Part shown: positions 9,047 through 16,420 of the stretch, one piece after another
Numbering within the stretch: position 1 is the stretch's first letter
How the letters are laid out: the number at the start of each line of letters is the position of its first letter
Assembly: GCF_904063065.1 (NCBI RefSeq)
Contig: NZ_CAJFCL010000002.1
Coordinates: 372,001 to 436,000, forward strand
Length of the DNA stretch: 64,000 bases
From: Pseudomonas paraversuta
GTDB lineage: Bacteria; Pseudomonadota; Gammaproteobacteria; Pseudomonadales; Pseudomonadaceae
Direction of reading: 5' to 3'
Notes under the pieces: model-generated
The model's database searches: none
What the model saw: the letters and a program-made list of their open reading frames with translations, nothing else
What the model was told of the DNA's origin: nothing
Made by a program: the position numbers and the translations under genes

Positions 9047-10765
9047 ATGCCCGTATACGATGCTAACGCAGGTCTGTTTTTTTACGCAGCTTCGCTCTCG
9101 GGGCCAGGAGGCAAAAGTATAGGCGTTCAGTCGTTTGCTTTCGATGAGCGCACGCGAAACATCTACACACTCCAGCTCAACGGAGTGAGTAATGACAATA
9201 TGTCGACGATTAACCGGTTTTCGCTCGATGGTGAGATCCAGCAAAACTCCGCGGGGTACTCGACGCCGGTAAGCTCTGAAGTAGGTCATCAAGGGCTTGG
9301 CTTGGAGTATTTGGAAGGGAGTGCATTTCGCCTGTGGACTACTGGGCATGCAAACTCCCGTCAGGCCGTCCGCTATAGCTACACAGACGGGGGCCCATTG
9401 GCGGATATTGAAGTTTACACTTTGTTCGGCTCCGACTTTAAGAGCAACACAAGCTGTACGCCAACAATAAGTCATGGTCAGTCTTTGTTGGTCGCTTACG
9501 GAACACGCACAGGCGGAACGAATACAACGGTACGAATCTGGCGTTTGGCCGATGTTGTCGATGGTGGGCCTGGTGATTACTCTGGATCGTGGCTGTATGA
9601 GTGGGATACCCAGGGCCTTGTAGACAGCGACCATCCAACGCAGGGAATTGCGAGCGATGGACAGGTGGTTTGGTTGCTGGCAGGGAACAACAATATTAAT
9701 TTGGGGAAGCGACTTCAGGAGTACACCATTGAAGGTACTCTGATTTCTTCGGATGAAGATTTCCAGACGGGAAGACGCCAAGCACTTCTTGATGGTGCGG
9801 GTGTTGTTTATGAGCCGGAAGGCTTGGCCGTGTTGGGGAATGGTCCGGCCTTAACTCTGTGTGTCGGCGTTATTAGCGGTGATCTTGGTACGCGCTTTGC
9901 TCGTATATACGGGATTGGAATGAAAAACTCGCTCTACGCATCAACGATCTTTCTGGATGGGAATCGTCGCGGCGCTATTACCTCATCGACTTCAGCCGGG
10001 CGCCAGTTCCTGTCTATCCGCGGTGATATCGACGGTGCGCATGGCGCAGGGATTAATCTGTACGGGGCTGGTGATTCCGGCTATCCCAACAAAGTGGGTA
10101 TTGTTGCAGGTGGGGTTACCTCTACCGTAGGGACATTCGCGCGTGTTGGAAATAGCCTAAATCTAGAGTCTACCTCGGGAGAACTGCGCCTTGATGCGCT
10201 CGCGGGTACGGCGGTTCGCCTCCGAGTAGACGGGGTAACCGGCCTGGCTGTGAGTACAGATACGACAATCACGTACAAGAATTTTCGGCCAGTGAATGCG
10301 AATGCCTTTACTTGCGGTAGCTCGTCACACCCTTGGTCAGGCGGTGCTACTCAGGTTGCATTTACCGTTACTTCTGATATCAGAGCCAAACAGGATGTTG
10401 AGGCGCCTACCGATCAGATCTTGGACGCTGTCGAAGAGACTGGCATCGTCACATATCGACTCATTAATAGAGTGGAAGATAAGGGCGATAATGCCAGGCA
10501 CCATGCTGGAGTGATTGCCCAGCAGCTCGAGGAATGTTTCGAACGTAACGGTGTTGATCCGTTTAAGCTGGGTGTTCTAGGCAAGGATGTCTGGGAGGCA
10601 AAAGAAGCGGTTTACGACGATGACGGAACACTTTTGGAGCCAGCTCTAGAAGCCGGAGACATCTACAACGTTCGCCTGACAGAGTTCCTTGCTTTGAAGT
10701 GTGCAGCACTGTCTCGCAACCTAAAGCGGCTAGAAGAGCGTTTGGCAGCACTTGAGACGAAGTAG
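9047..10765 (+). CDS. Tail fibre protein with C-terminal S74 intramolecular chaperone/peptidase
   Basis: 572 aa; AGGAG upstream of ATG 9047. The N-terminal 310 residues hold repeated short beta segments ('IYTLQLNG', 'VWLLAGNNN', 'GLAVLGNG') like a propeller or repeat domain. Residues 310-430 look like a beta-helical stalk. The C-terminal 130 residues match the S74 chaperone: 'SDIRAK' with Ser443 and Lys448 as the likely cleavage dyad, 'HHAGVIAQQLEE', and a final leucine/arginine coiled coil. In this family the chaperone trimerises the fibre and then cuts itself off just before the Ser, leaving a mature fibre of about 442 residues. Confidence 0.85.
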   Translation: MPVYDANAGLFFYAASLSGPGGKSIGVQSFAFDERTRNIYTLQLNGVSNDNMSTINRFSLDGEIQQNSAGYSTPVSSEVGHQGLGLEYLEGSAFRLWTTGHANSRQAVRYSYTDGGPLADIEVYTLFGSDFKSNTSCTPTISHGQSLLVAYGTRTGGTNTTVRIWRLADVVDGGPGDYSGSWLYEWDTQGLVDSDHPTQGIASDGQVVWLLAGNNNINLGKRLQEYTIEGTLISSDEDFQTGRRQALLDGAGVVYEPEGLAVLGNGPALTLCVGVISGDLGTRFARIYGIGMKNSLYASTIFLDGNRRGAITSSTSAGRQFLSIRGDIDGAHGAGINLYGAGDSGYPNKVGIVAGGVTSTVGTFARVGNSLNLESTSGELRLDALAGTAVRLRVDGVTGLAVSTDTTITYKNFRPVNANAFTCGSSSHPWSGGATQVAFTVTSDIRAKQDVEAPTDQILDAVEETGIVTYRLINRVEDKGDNARHHAGVIAQQLEECFERNGVDPFKLGVLGKDVWEAKEAVYDDDGTLLEPALEAGDIYNVRLTEFLALKCAALSRNLKRLEERLAALETK

Positions 10766-10821
10766 TAGATCTCTCCAGTCAGGGGATACGCTTAGTCACG
10801 ATAGCTTGGAGTAATTCCAAC

Positions 10822-10849
10822 AACGCCCGCATTGCGCGGGCGTTTTTAA
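10822..10849 (+). terminator. Hairpin with T-run before truncated endolysin copy
   Basis: Perfect 9-bp stem AACGCCCGC / GCGGGCGTT with a 5-nt loop and TTT tail, 12 nt before the ATG of the vestigial endolysin copy. It probably terminates the fibre-gene transcript. Confidence 0.75.
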
Positions 10850-10861
10850 TTAGGAAGAGCC

Positions 10862-10939
10862 ATGCCCGTTACCGTGCAGCAGCTGCTGCAGATCCTCCCG
10901 AACGCTGGCCAGTCGCTTGCGTTTTTGTTCCAGTCTTAA
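10862..10939 (+). pseudogene. Truncated duplicate of the endolysin 5' end
   Basis: A 25-codon reading frame (starting MPVTVQQLLQILPNAGQS) that aligns with the first 25 or so codons of the intact endolysin at 11335, including the shared 'GTTTTTGTTCC' and 'GTCTTAAA' strings. A one-base deletion near 10915 shifts the frame into a stop. Homology ends after 10940, where unrelated sequence takes over. It is best read as the remnant of a recombination or cargo-insertion event that duplicated the gene start. Confidence 0.75.
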
Positions 10940-10940
10940 A

Positions 10941-11015
10941 TACGGCCAGAAGGGCAAAGGCAAGTCCAAAGGCAAGAGGCCCGATAAGATTCAAAATCGT
11001 TTAGCTAAGTCCTAA
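10941..11015 (+). pseudogene. Lys/Gly-rich orphan C-terminal fragment
   Basis: Directly after the truncated endolysin copy an open frame encodes 24 residues rich in Lys and Gly (beginning YGQKGKGKSKGK) and ends in TAA. It has no start of its own and looks like the basic C-terminus of another gene brought in by the insertion. Origin is not recognised. Confidence 0.35.
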
Positions 11016-11061
11016 TTAAACCCGTAGCCAACCTGGCTCCCGGGTGAAATCGAGCGAGAAT

Positions 11062-11286
11062 TTAGCGACGCAGGCGGAACTCGTTATAGGTGGTTTCGCT
11101 GTAAAACGTCCCTGTATCGCCTCGAGTCACGTACAGCGTTGCCCTATAGGCGGCAGTCAGTGGGGAGCACTTCACGCTGCGTATTAGTCGGTACGCCCAA
11201 ATCCAGCCCCTCTTAGGTCTTTTATTCATGTCTTCGACCTCGTATAGCCACCATTGGCTGAGTAAGCATAGCAAGCAAGCTTTCAT
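11062..11286 (-). CDS. Small hypothetical protein on the opposite strand (possible moron)
   Basis: 74 aa starting MKACLLCLLSQWW, basic and aromatic, with 'KRPKRGWIWAYR' and 'TAAYRATLYVTRGDTG' segments that look like real protein rather than a shadow frame. It is transcribed against the tail and lysis genes and lies exactly within the insert that separates the truncated and intact endolysin starts. Upstream ATGs at 11319 and 11385 are alternatives, and GAGGT lies very close to the chosen start. No family recognised. Confidence 0.5.
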   Translation of the reverse strand: MKACLLCLLSQWWLYEVEDMNKRPKRGWIWAYRLIRSVKCSPLTAAYRATLYVTRGDTGTFYSETTYNEFRLRR

Positions 11287-11334
11287 GACCTCTATGCCTG
11301 CAAGGTTAGGACTTTCCATTTTTGGAGAAATGTA

Positions 11335-11880
11335 ATGCCCATCACTACGCTGCAGCTGCAGCAAATCCTTCCCAACGCCGGCCAATCAGCCGGCGTTTTT
11401 GTTCCTGTCTTAAACACTGCGATGGTGCGCTATCAGATCGTAGGCTCACTGCGCGTGGCAGCGTTTATCGCCCAGATCGGGCATGAGTCTGGCCAGCTCC
11501 GTTACGTGCGCGAAATGGGCAGTGACCAATACCTGAGTAAGTACGACACCGGTTCACTCGCCAGACGCTTGGGCAACACGCCAGAGGCTGACGGTGACGG
11601 TCAGAAGTACCGTGGTCGTGGCCTGATCCAGATAACTGGCAGGGCTAACTACATGACCTGTGGCGAGGCGCTTGGCCTTGACCTGATCAATCATCCAGAG
11701 CTGCTGGAGATGCCGCAGCACGCCTGCATGTCTGCAGCTTGGTACTGGGCATCCAAGGGACTCAACAAGCTGGCTGATGCAGGCCAGTTCGACAAGATCA
11801 CCCAGCGTATCAACGGTGGCCAGAACGGCGCGGCCGATCGGCAGGCGCTGTATGCCCGGGCGCTCAAGGTGTTGGCGTGA
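11335..11880 (+). CDS. Endolysin, glycoside hydrolase family 19 (chitinase-like lysozyme)
   Basis: 181 aa. It degrades peptidoglycan for host lysis by cutting the glycan strand. GH19 signs are 'AAFIAQIGHESGQ' with the predicted catalytic Glu51, a second acidic residue at Glu60, 'YRGRGLIQITGRANY', and a C-terminal 'RINGGQNG' block. There is no signal peptide, so export would need a holin or similar. The start is supported by the conserved N-terminal 'ILPNAGQSAG' segment. Its stop overlaps the GTG start of the Rz gene (GTGA). A strong hairpin with five T lies inside the coding region at 11374-11400. Confidence 0.9.
   Translation: MPITTLQLQQILPNAGQSAGVFVPVLNTAMVRYQIVGSLRVAAFIAQIGHESGQLRYVREMGSDQYLSKYDTGSLARRLGNTPEADGDGQKYRGRGLIQITGRANYMTCGEALGLDLINHPELLEMPQHACMSAAWYWASKGLNKLADAGQFDKITQRINGGQNGAADRQALYARALKVLA
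11374..11400 (+). promoter_or_regulatory. Terminator-like hairpin inside the endolysin coding region
   Basis: Perfect 9-bp stem AACGCCGGC / GCCGGCGTT with a 6-nt loop followed by T, 39 nt into the endolysin gene. The truncated copy at 10862 has lost this pairing. It could act as an intragenic attenuator, or be a coincidence of coding 'NAGQSAGVF'. Confidence 0.5.
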
Positions 11881-12404
11881 GGATCGATGCTGTGAAGTGG
11901 GGCGGGTTACTGCTGATCATCCTGGCCCTGATGGCGGGCAGCGCGTGGGCCGCATGGGCGTGGCAGGCCAGCACCTACGGCCAGCAACTGGCCAAGAAGG
12001 AAGCCGACCGCCAAACCGAGCGCACCAATCTGGCCAACGCCAACTCCGCGCAAATTCTGGCAGAGCAGGGCAAGCGCTTCGCCCTAGAGCAATGGCTGGC
12101 AGCCATCGATCAATCCCATTACCGAGCCCTGAGCGATGAACAAACCAAACAAGCACGCCTGCGTGATCGCCTTGCTACTGCTGACCTGCGGCTGTCAGTC
12201 CTACTCGACGCCACCGACTCAGTTGGTCGTGACGGAGTGCAAGCCACCACCGGCGTCGGCGGCGTGGTTCATGGAACCGCGAGAGCCCAACTTGACCCAG
12301 CGCATGCTCAACGAATTATCGGAATCACCGGCGATGGCGATCAAGGACTGATCGCGCTGCAGGCCTGTCAGGCTTACGTCAAAGAGGTCTCGGCGATGAA
12401 TTGA
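11877..12404 (+). CDS. Rz-like inner-membrane spanin subunit
   Basis: 175 aa. The GTG start overlaps the endolysin stop by 4 nt. It has one N-terminal membrane helix (residues 8-28, Leu/Ile/Ala/Trp-rich). A long Gln/Ala/Glu/Arg-rich helical region follows, as in i-spanins that cross the periplasm and fuse inner and outer membranes in the last step of lysis. A typical Rz1 lipoprotein gene is embedded in the +1 frame (12136-12351), which is strong support. Confidence 0.85.
   Translation: MRIDAVKWGGLLLIILALMAGSAWAAWAWQASTYGQQLAKKEADRQTERTNLANANSAQILAEQGKRFALEQWLAAIDQSHYRALSDEQTKQARLRDRLATADLRLSVLLDATDSVGRDGVQATTGVGGVVHGTARAQLDPAHAQRIIGITGDGDQGLIALQACQAYVKEVSAMN
12136..12351 (+). CDS. Rz1-like outer-membrane lipoprotein spanin (nested in Rz)
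   Basis: 71 aa, read entirely inside the Rz gene in another frame. It has a short signal peptide (basic MNKPNKH, then hydrophobic ALLLL) and a lipobox around 'LLTCGC'. The mature part is small and proline-rich ('STPPTQ', 'CKPPPAS'), which is the hallmark of o-spanins that pair with the Rz C-terminus. Confidence 0.85.
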   Translation: MNKPNKHACVIALLLLTCGCQSYSTPPTQLVVTECKPPPASAAWFMEPREPNLTQRMLNELSESPAMAIKD

Positions 12405-13009
12405 AGGCTGTCATTTGCTGGCAGGGTATCGTTTTCAAGCCACGCAATACCGCTTGTTTTTTTGTATTTGAAAAGTAAATAGTGCTCGTATTCACTGAAA
12501 ATAAATGGCGTGTGTCCAGAGGTGAAACCAGATATCGACTCGCTCCATTTGTCAGATGACTCCCAGGCTTTAAGCCCTCTGGAGTTACACCAAGAAAGCG
12601 TAACTACATACATGGGTGGTGGCGTTTCTAAATTCCAGCGCTCACGGCAGTATGCCGGTATCTTGCTATCAATCAGGCGACGCATTCCTCCGTTGGTGCC
12701 ATGTACCCGCTCAACTTGACTGTTTAGAGATTTTATTAAATATGTTGTATTAGAGTGGAATGTGGTTTTTCCTTCTACAAGCAAAATACCTTCTGGCGAA
12801 ATGATCAATAAATCAATTCGGCCATTGTCAATCATGACCTCATAAAAGGCCGTGGCTTCTTTCCAGGTCTCTGCTGCTGCATTTGCAAACCGAGCGAGAA
12901 TGTTCATTTCATTCGGGGCTGAATTTTCGTTATACCAATCGATAACCGTGTTGTGTCTCCAGGCTGTCGTTAACTGTTCTGCCGTTTTGTCGATGATGGT
13001 ACGAATCAT
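12374..13009 (-). CDS. Hypothetical protein with PD-(D/E)XK nuclease-like core
   Basis: 211 aa, convergent with Rz and overlapping its 3' end by 31 nt. The region is visibly more AT-rich than its neighbours, suggesting recent transfer. Residues 57-81 read as a nuclease core: Glu57, 'RIDLLI' with Asp66, then 'LLVEGK' with Glu79 and Lys81. Gln98 follows in the next predicted helix, as in RecB/Mrr-type folds. The rest has no recognised motif, and the C-terminus is Tyr/Phe/Lys-rich. Its place after the lysis genes, on the opposite strand and as a single gene, is typical of prophage cargo such as superinfection-exclusion or restriction factors. Function is inferred from the motif only. Confidence 0.65.
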   Translation of the reverse strand: MIRTIIDKTAEQLTTAWRHNTVIDWYNENSAPNEMNILARFANAAAETWKEATAFYEVMIDNGRIDLLIISPEGILLVEGKTTFHSNTTYLIKSLNSQVERVHGTNGGMRRLIDSKIPAYCRERWNLETPPPMYVVTLSWCNSRGLKAWESSDKWSESISGFTSGHTPFIFSEYEHYLLFKYKKTSGIAWLENDTLPANDSLQFIAETSLT

Positions 13010-13390
13010 TTTTTATCCTTGGTTTAGCAGATAAGCGGAAGGACTGGGGTTCAGGATTTAAGCTAAAAAAATGAGTGGCCTCGGACGGGAAGACCGGGTG
13101 TTAAAGGTCCTGGAGTATCCGAAAATCGCGTGGTGGCTAAGGTAAGACAAAAAGCCATCTCCTGATAGTCTCGGAGGTGCCAAGCTGGATTCATTTCGTT
13201 GTCAGTGTCGGAGGGGGGGCAGGAAATAGTGCGTAAGCGGTAGCTGGAACACATCAATCAGTCCGGGCTAATTCGCATTTAACTCGATAACCGCTGAAAC
13301 TCTGTTGCACTTCGTCGCATTTGAAGAGGTACACCAACGTGAGATGGGGTCATGAATAACGTAATTTTACAGGCGCACAGGCAGACATAA
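13010..13390. other. Intergenic region without a gene
   Basis: It lies between the nuclease-like gene and a small forward gene. It should carry the promoters of both; no convincing operator, RNA or coding frame is seen. Confidence 0.5.
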
Positions 13391-13600
13391 ATGAAACAGA
13401 CAATACTGGGAATGATCGAAGCAGGAGAACCGTTGCTCCTGCAGGCTATCGAAGCCATGCGTCAGCATCGAGAGGCCGAAGCAGCAGGTAAACCTTTAGC
13501 TGAGATTGAACGACTCCGCTTGTTGGCTGACTCGCTCTACCAGGCGGTTACCGACTATCATCCCCGAGCGATTGCAGATGGATCGCAGACACTGCATTAG
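13391..13600 (+). CDS. Small helical protein, paralogue A
   Basis: 69 aa, start MKQTILGMIEAGEPLLL. It aligns without gaps to the 69-aa protein at 22049, with 36 of 69 residues identical. Conserved blocks are 'AGEPL', 'EI.RL' and 'AVTDY'. Both are predicted mostly alpha-helical, with no membrane segment or known domain. The pattern of conservation between two diverged copies shows that this is a true gene. Function unknown. Confidence 0.75.
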   Translation: MKQTILGMIEAGEPLLLQAIEAMRQHREAEAAGKPLAEIERLRLLADSLYQAVTDYHPRAIADGSQTLH

Positions 13601-13637
13601 CACTGCGGAGTACAACTTCCACTGCAAATTTTCGTGT

Positions 13638-14330
13638 TTATGACTGCAGGGGCCTGACCAGCTCGGGCCCTTGGTTTCTCACATTTCCCACCGCGTTTCC
13701 AACCGGGTACCACTCAAAGTCCTCAGTTGGCTGGCAACAGCTCAACGCCAACTCTTCCGCGACTTTCCGATCGAGGTTTCTGCCCATCCACTCTTGCGCA
13801 TGCTCGGGTGAGAACACCACCGGCCGTCGATCATGAATATCGACCATCCCTTGATCACTGGCAGCAGTGATAATCACAAACCCATCCCCTTCATGAGGCT
13901 CCAGCCCAGTGTGAACCTCGGCCAACGCCGCGAAGAACATCGGAGCTTGAGTTTTCAGGCGAATGAAGTAGGGCTGTTTCTTCTTGGGATCATCCGGATC
14001 CTTGACCCACTCATACCATCCGTCAGCCATAACCAGGGCACGGCCTTTGGGCCAGAGTTGCTTGAAGAACTTCCCGGTTGTGACTGTTTCTACTCTGGCG
14101 TTGATCGGGTCAGGGCGTTTTCCCTGGGCCCAAAACGGCGCCCATCCCCAGTGGATGGGATCAATCCGCAGCCCCTCATCGACGCTGTGAAGAATTCTGA
14201 CGCGCGTGCCAGGAGCGACGTTGTAGCGACCTATGGGCTGATTGTCGTACCCGCTGACGACGACCCGGTCAGGTGCCAACACCTCCAGATAATTAGAAAT
14301 GCCCTGATACTGCACAAATCGTCCGCACAT
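13638..14330 (-). CDS. SOS response-associated peptidase (SRAP, YedK/HMCES family)
   Basis: 230 aa. The start is placed at MCGRF because Cys2 is the catalytic residue after Met removal, and GAGGT lies upstream. Other family blocks are 'WGWAPFW', 'NARVET', 'GWYEW' and 'DIHDRRPVV' with the active-site His. The family forms a covalent DNA-protein cross-link at abasic sites in single-stranded DNA and protects them. It faces away from umuDC, with a LexA box between, so a joint role in damage tolerance is likely. Whether the LexA box also controls this gene is not clear from distance (about 116 nt). Confidence 0.9.
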   Translation of the reverse strand: MCGRFVQYQGISNYLEVLAPDRVVVSGYDNQPIGRYNVAPGTRVRILHSVDEGLRIDPIHWGWAPFWAQGKRPDPINARVETVTTGKFFKQLWPKGRALVMADGWYEWVKDPDDPKKKQPYFIRLKTQAPMFFAALAEVHTGLEPHEGDGFVIITAASDQGMVDIHDRRPVVFSPEHAQEWMGRNLDRKVAEELALSCCQPTEDFEWYPVGNAVGNVRNQGPELVRPLQS

Positions 14331-14445
14331 GGTGGTGACCTCTTGCAAAGGGAACCCTCGCAAAGCGTAGCTTGAAGTACTCTGGGTGTTCCTCTCGTCG
14401 AAAATCCCCACAGACAAATTGACCAAAATCACGCGCCGCAGTTAA

Positions 14446-14461
14446 CTGTACGTACATACAG
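14446..14461. promoter_or_regulatory. LexA (SOS) box for umuDC
   Basis: CTGTACGTACATACAG matches the E. coli-type SOS box CTGT-N8-ACAG. It lies 19 nt before the umuD ATG, so LexA should block this promoter until DNA damage. Confidence 0.9.
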
Positions 14462-14480
14462 TTAATTTAAGGCGTGCGTC

Positions 14481-14909
14481 ATGAGCTTCACTTCTCTGGG
14501 TCCAATTGCTGAAGGAGGCATTCGCCTGCCTCTTGGTTCTTTCAAGGTCCCGGCCGGATTCCCGTCCCCAGCTGCAGACCATCTCGAGAAGGAAATATCG
14601 TTAGACCAACTACTGAATATCCGAGCTCCGCACGTTTACCTGGTATCAATCGATGGCGATAGCATGCAGGGCGCCGGGATCTATTCTGGGGATGTGGCCG
14701 TTGTCGACCGCTCACTCGAACCCGTCCACGGCGATGTGGTTGTCGCGCTGCTCAATAACGATCCGATTTGCAAACGTCTTTGCTTACGTGAAAAGAGCGT
14801 CATTCTCCAATCTGAAAACCCGAAATACCCCGACCGGCATGTACTGGAAGGCGACGATCTTTCCATTTGGGGTGTGATTACTTACACAGTGCGCAGCCAT
14901 GGCAATTAA
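14481..14909 (+). CDS. umuD: UmuD-like subunit of error-prone polymerase V
   Basis: 142 aa, close to E. coli UmuD (139). The cleavage region is '[10 protein letters not shown]', with Ala25-Gly26 as the predicted scissile bond. The Ser61 nucleophile lies in 'DGDSMQ' and Lys98 in 'ICKRL'. RecA filaments stimulate self-cleavage, giving UmuD' that joins UmuC. The gene overlaps umuC by 11 nt. The LexA box just upstream indicates SOS control. Mobile elements in Pseudomonas often carry such an operon (rulAB-like). Confidence 0.93.
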   Translation: MSFTSLGPIAEGGIRLPLGSFKVPAGFPSPAADHLEKEISLDQLLNIRAPHVYLVSIDGDSMQGAGIYSGDVAVVDRSLEPVHGDVVVALLNNDPICKRLCLREKSVILQSENPKYPDRHVLEGDDLSIWGVITYTVRSHGN

Positions 14910-16179
14910 GCCAGATCCAGTTTTCGCGCTCATCGATTGCAACAGCTTCTATGCCAGCTGTGAGCGTGTGTTTCGTCCTGATCTGGCCAAGGTGCCCATC
15001 GTGGTACTGAGCAACAATGACGGTTGCGTGATTGCTCGCAGCTATGACGCCAAGCCCCACGTGAAAATGGGGGAGCCGTACTTCCAGATAAAGCATCGCC
15101 TGGAGAAGTTGGGCATTGTGGCCTTCTCATCGAACTATGCGCTGTATGGCGACATGAGCGAGCGGGTCATGAGCTTGATCGAAGCGATGGTCCCGGCGGT
15201 GGAGGTCTACAGCATTGATGAGTCGTTCGCTGACCTGACCGGCATAGCTGATGTTTCATCCATGGGCCGGAAAATGCGCAGCCGCATATTTCAATGCACT
15301 GGTATCCCTGTCGGTGTAGGGATCGCTCATACCAAAACCCTGGCCAAGCTCGCCAACCACACAGCGAAGCGATTGCAGGCCCAAACCGGCGGGGTCGTGA
15401 ACCTTTGCGGGGACTTCGAGCGCGACTGGGTGCTACGCAATACAGCCGTATCTGAGGTGTGGGGAGTAGGGCGGAAAATGACCGCACACCTTGAAATAAT
15501 GGGCATTCGTACTGCCATGGACCTAGCCAAGGCTGACCCGTGGACGCTGCGCAAGAAATTCAGCATCGTTATTGAGAAGACCGCTCGCGAGCTGGCCGGG
15601 ACGCCTTGTCTTGAGCTGGACGAGCCGGATCCGCCAAAGCAGGAAATCTGTTGCAGCCGTATGTTCGGCAAACGACTGACTGAGCTGGCACCAATAAAAG
15701 AGGCGGTGGCCACCTACATGATGCGGGCCTCAGAAAAGCTACGTGCGCAGAAGTCCTACTGCAAAAAGGTCCGGGTCAGTATCCGCACCGGGATGTTCAA
15801 TCCTGATGAGGCTAAATACGCCAAGGGAGTGGTGGTAATACTTCCGTACCCAACAGATGATGTGCGGCTGCTGACAAAGGCTGCAGTGGATGCACTCGAC
15901 CATGTGTTTCAACCCGGGTTTAAATACAGCAAGGCAGAAGTCTTGCTCCTGGATCTTCGGCAGCCTGGTGAGTTTTCCGACGATTTGTTTGCAATTAATC
16001 AGCCGGCAGAAGCATCCCGGGTGATGTCGGTGCTGGATGAAATCAATGATCGTTGGGGAAGGGGTACGCTGCGTGCTGCGAGTGTGCCGAGCAATCCCGA
16101 TTGGGGGATGAGGCGGGAGATGATGAGTCAGAGCTATACGACACAGATGCAGCAATTGTGGCAAGTGTCTTGTAGGTAA
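14899..16179 (+). CDS. umuC: UmuC-like Y-family DNA polymerase V catalytic subunit
   Basis: 426 aa, full length for the family (about 420). Near the N-terminus is '[17 protein letters not shown]' with the first metal-binding Asp, and '[12 protein letters not shown]' holds the second acidic pair. '[15 protein letters not shown]' and the helix-hairpin-helix 'VWGVGRKM' are also typical. The C-terminal little-finger and DUF4113-type end is present. It carries out translesion synthesis with UmuD'2 and RecA and makes damage-induced mutations. It is co-transcribed with umuD. No truncation or missing catalytic residue is seen. Confidence 0.93.
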   Translation: MAIKPDPVFALIDCNSFYASCERVFRPDLAKVPIVVLSNNDGCVIARSYDAKPHVKMGEPYFQIKHRLEKLGIVAFSSNYALYGDMSERVMSLIEAMVPAVEVYSIDESFADLTGIADVSSMGRKMRSRIFQCTGIPVGVGIAHTKTLAKLANHTAKRLQAQTGGVVNLCGDFERDWVLRNTAVSEVWGVGRKMTAHLEIMGIRTAMDLAKADPWTLRKKFSIVIEKTARELAGTPCLELDEPDPPKQEICCSRMFGKRLTELAPIKEAVATYMMRASEKLRAQKSYCKKVRVSIRTGMFNPDEAKYAKGVVVILPYPTDDVRLLTKAAVDALDHVFQPGFKYSKAEVLLLDLRQPGEFSDDLFAINQPAEASRVMSVLDEINDRWGRGTLRAASVPSNPDWGMRREMMSQSYTTQMQQLWQVSCR

Positions 16180-16251
16180 GGTGGGTGTAGGTTTTAGTCG
16201 GTCCGGACACTGGGGGGAGTGTAAAGTGGAGGTTTGATTGGCCGTATGATC

Positions 16252-16276
16252 GTCAGCAAACGGCCAGAAGCAGTCT
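16252..16276 (+). repeat. Short intergenic repeat, copy 1
   Basis: Element of the form GTCAGCAAACGGCCAGAAGC. Related copies lie at 17110 (reverse), 18083 (forward) and 21392 (reverse), all between genes. It looks like a dispersed Pseudomonas intergenic motif. Confidence 0.5.
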
Positions 16277-16420
16277 CTTCCTACCAAGCTGTTCACTCAA
16301 ATCATGGATTCGACATGCGATCTAGTTTTTAGTCATTTGAGCTCAAATGAAAATCGACCGCTAACGACTTTTCAAACACCCGCGCCTTTGACATCATCGC
16401 GCCATCAAATGGAGGCTGGT

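Noticed and set aside
13063..13257. Reverse 64-codon frame
   Set aside because: No ribosome site or recognisable protein pattern.
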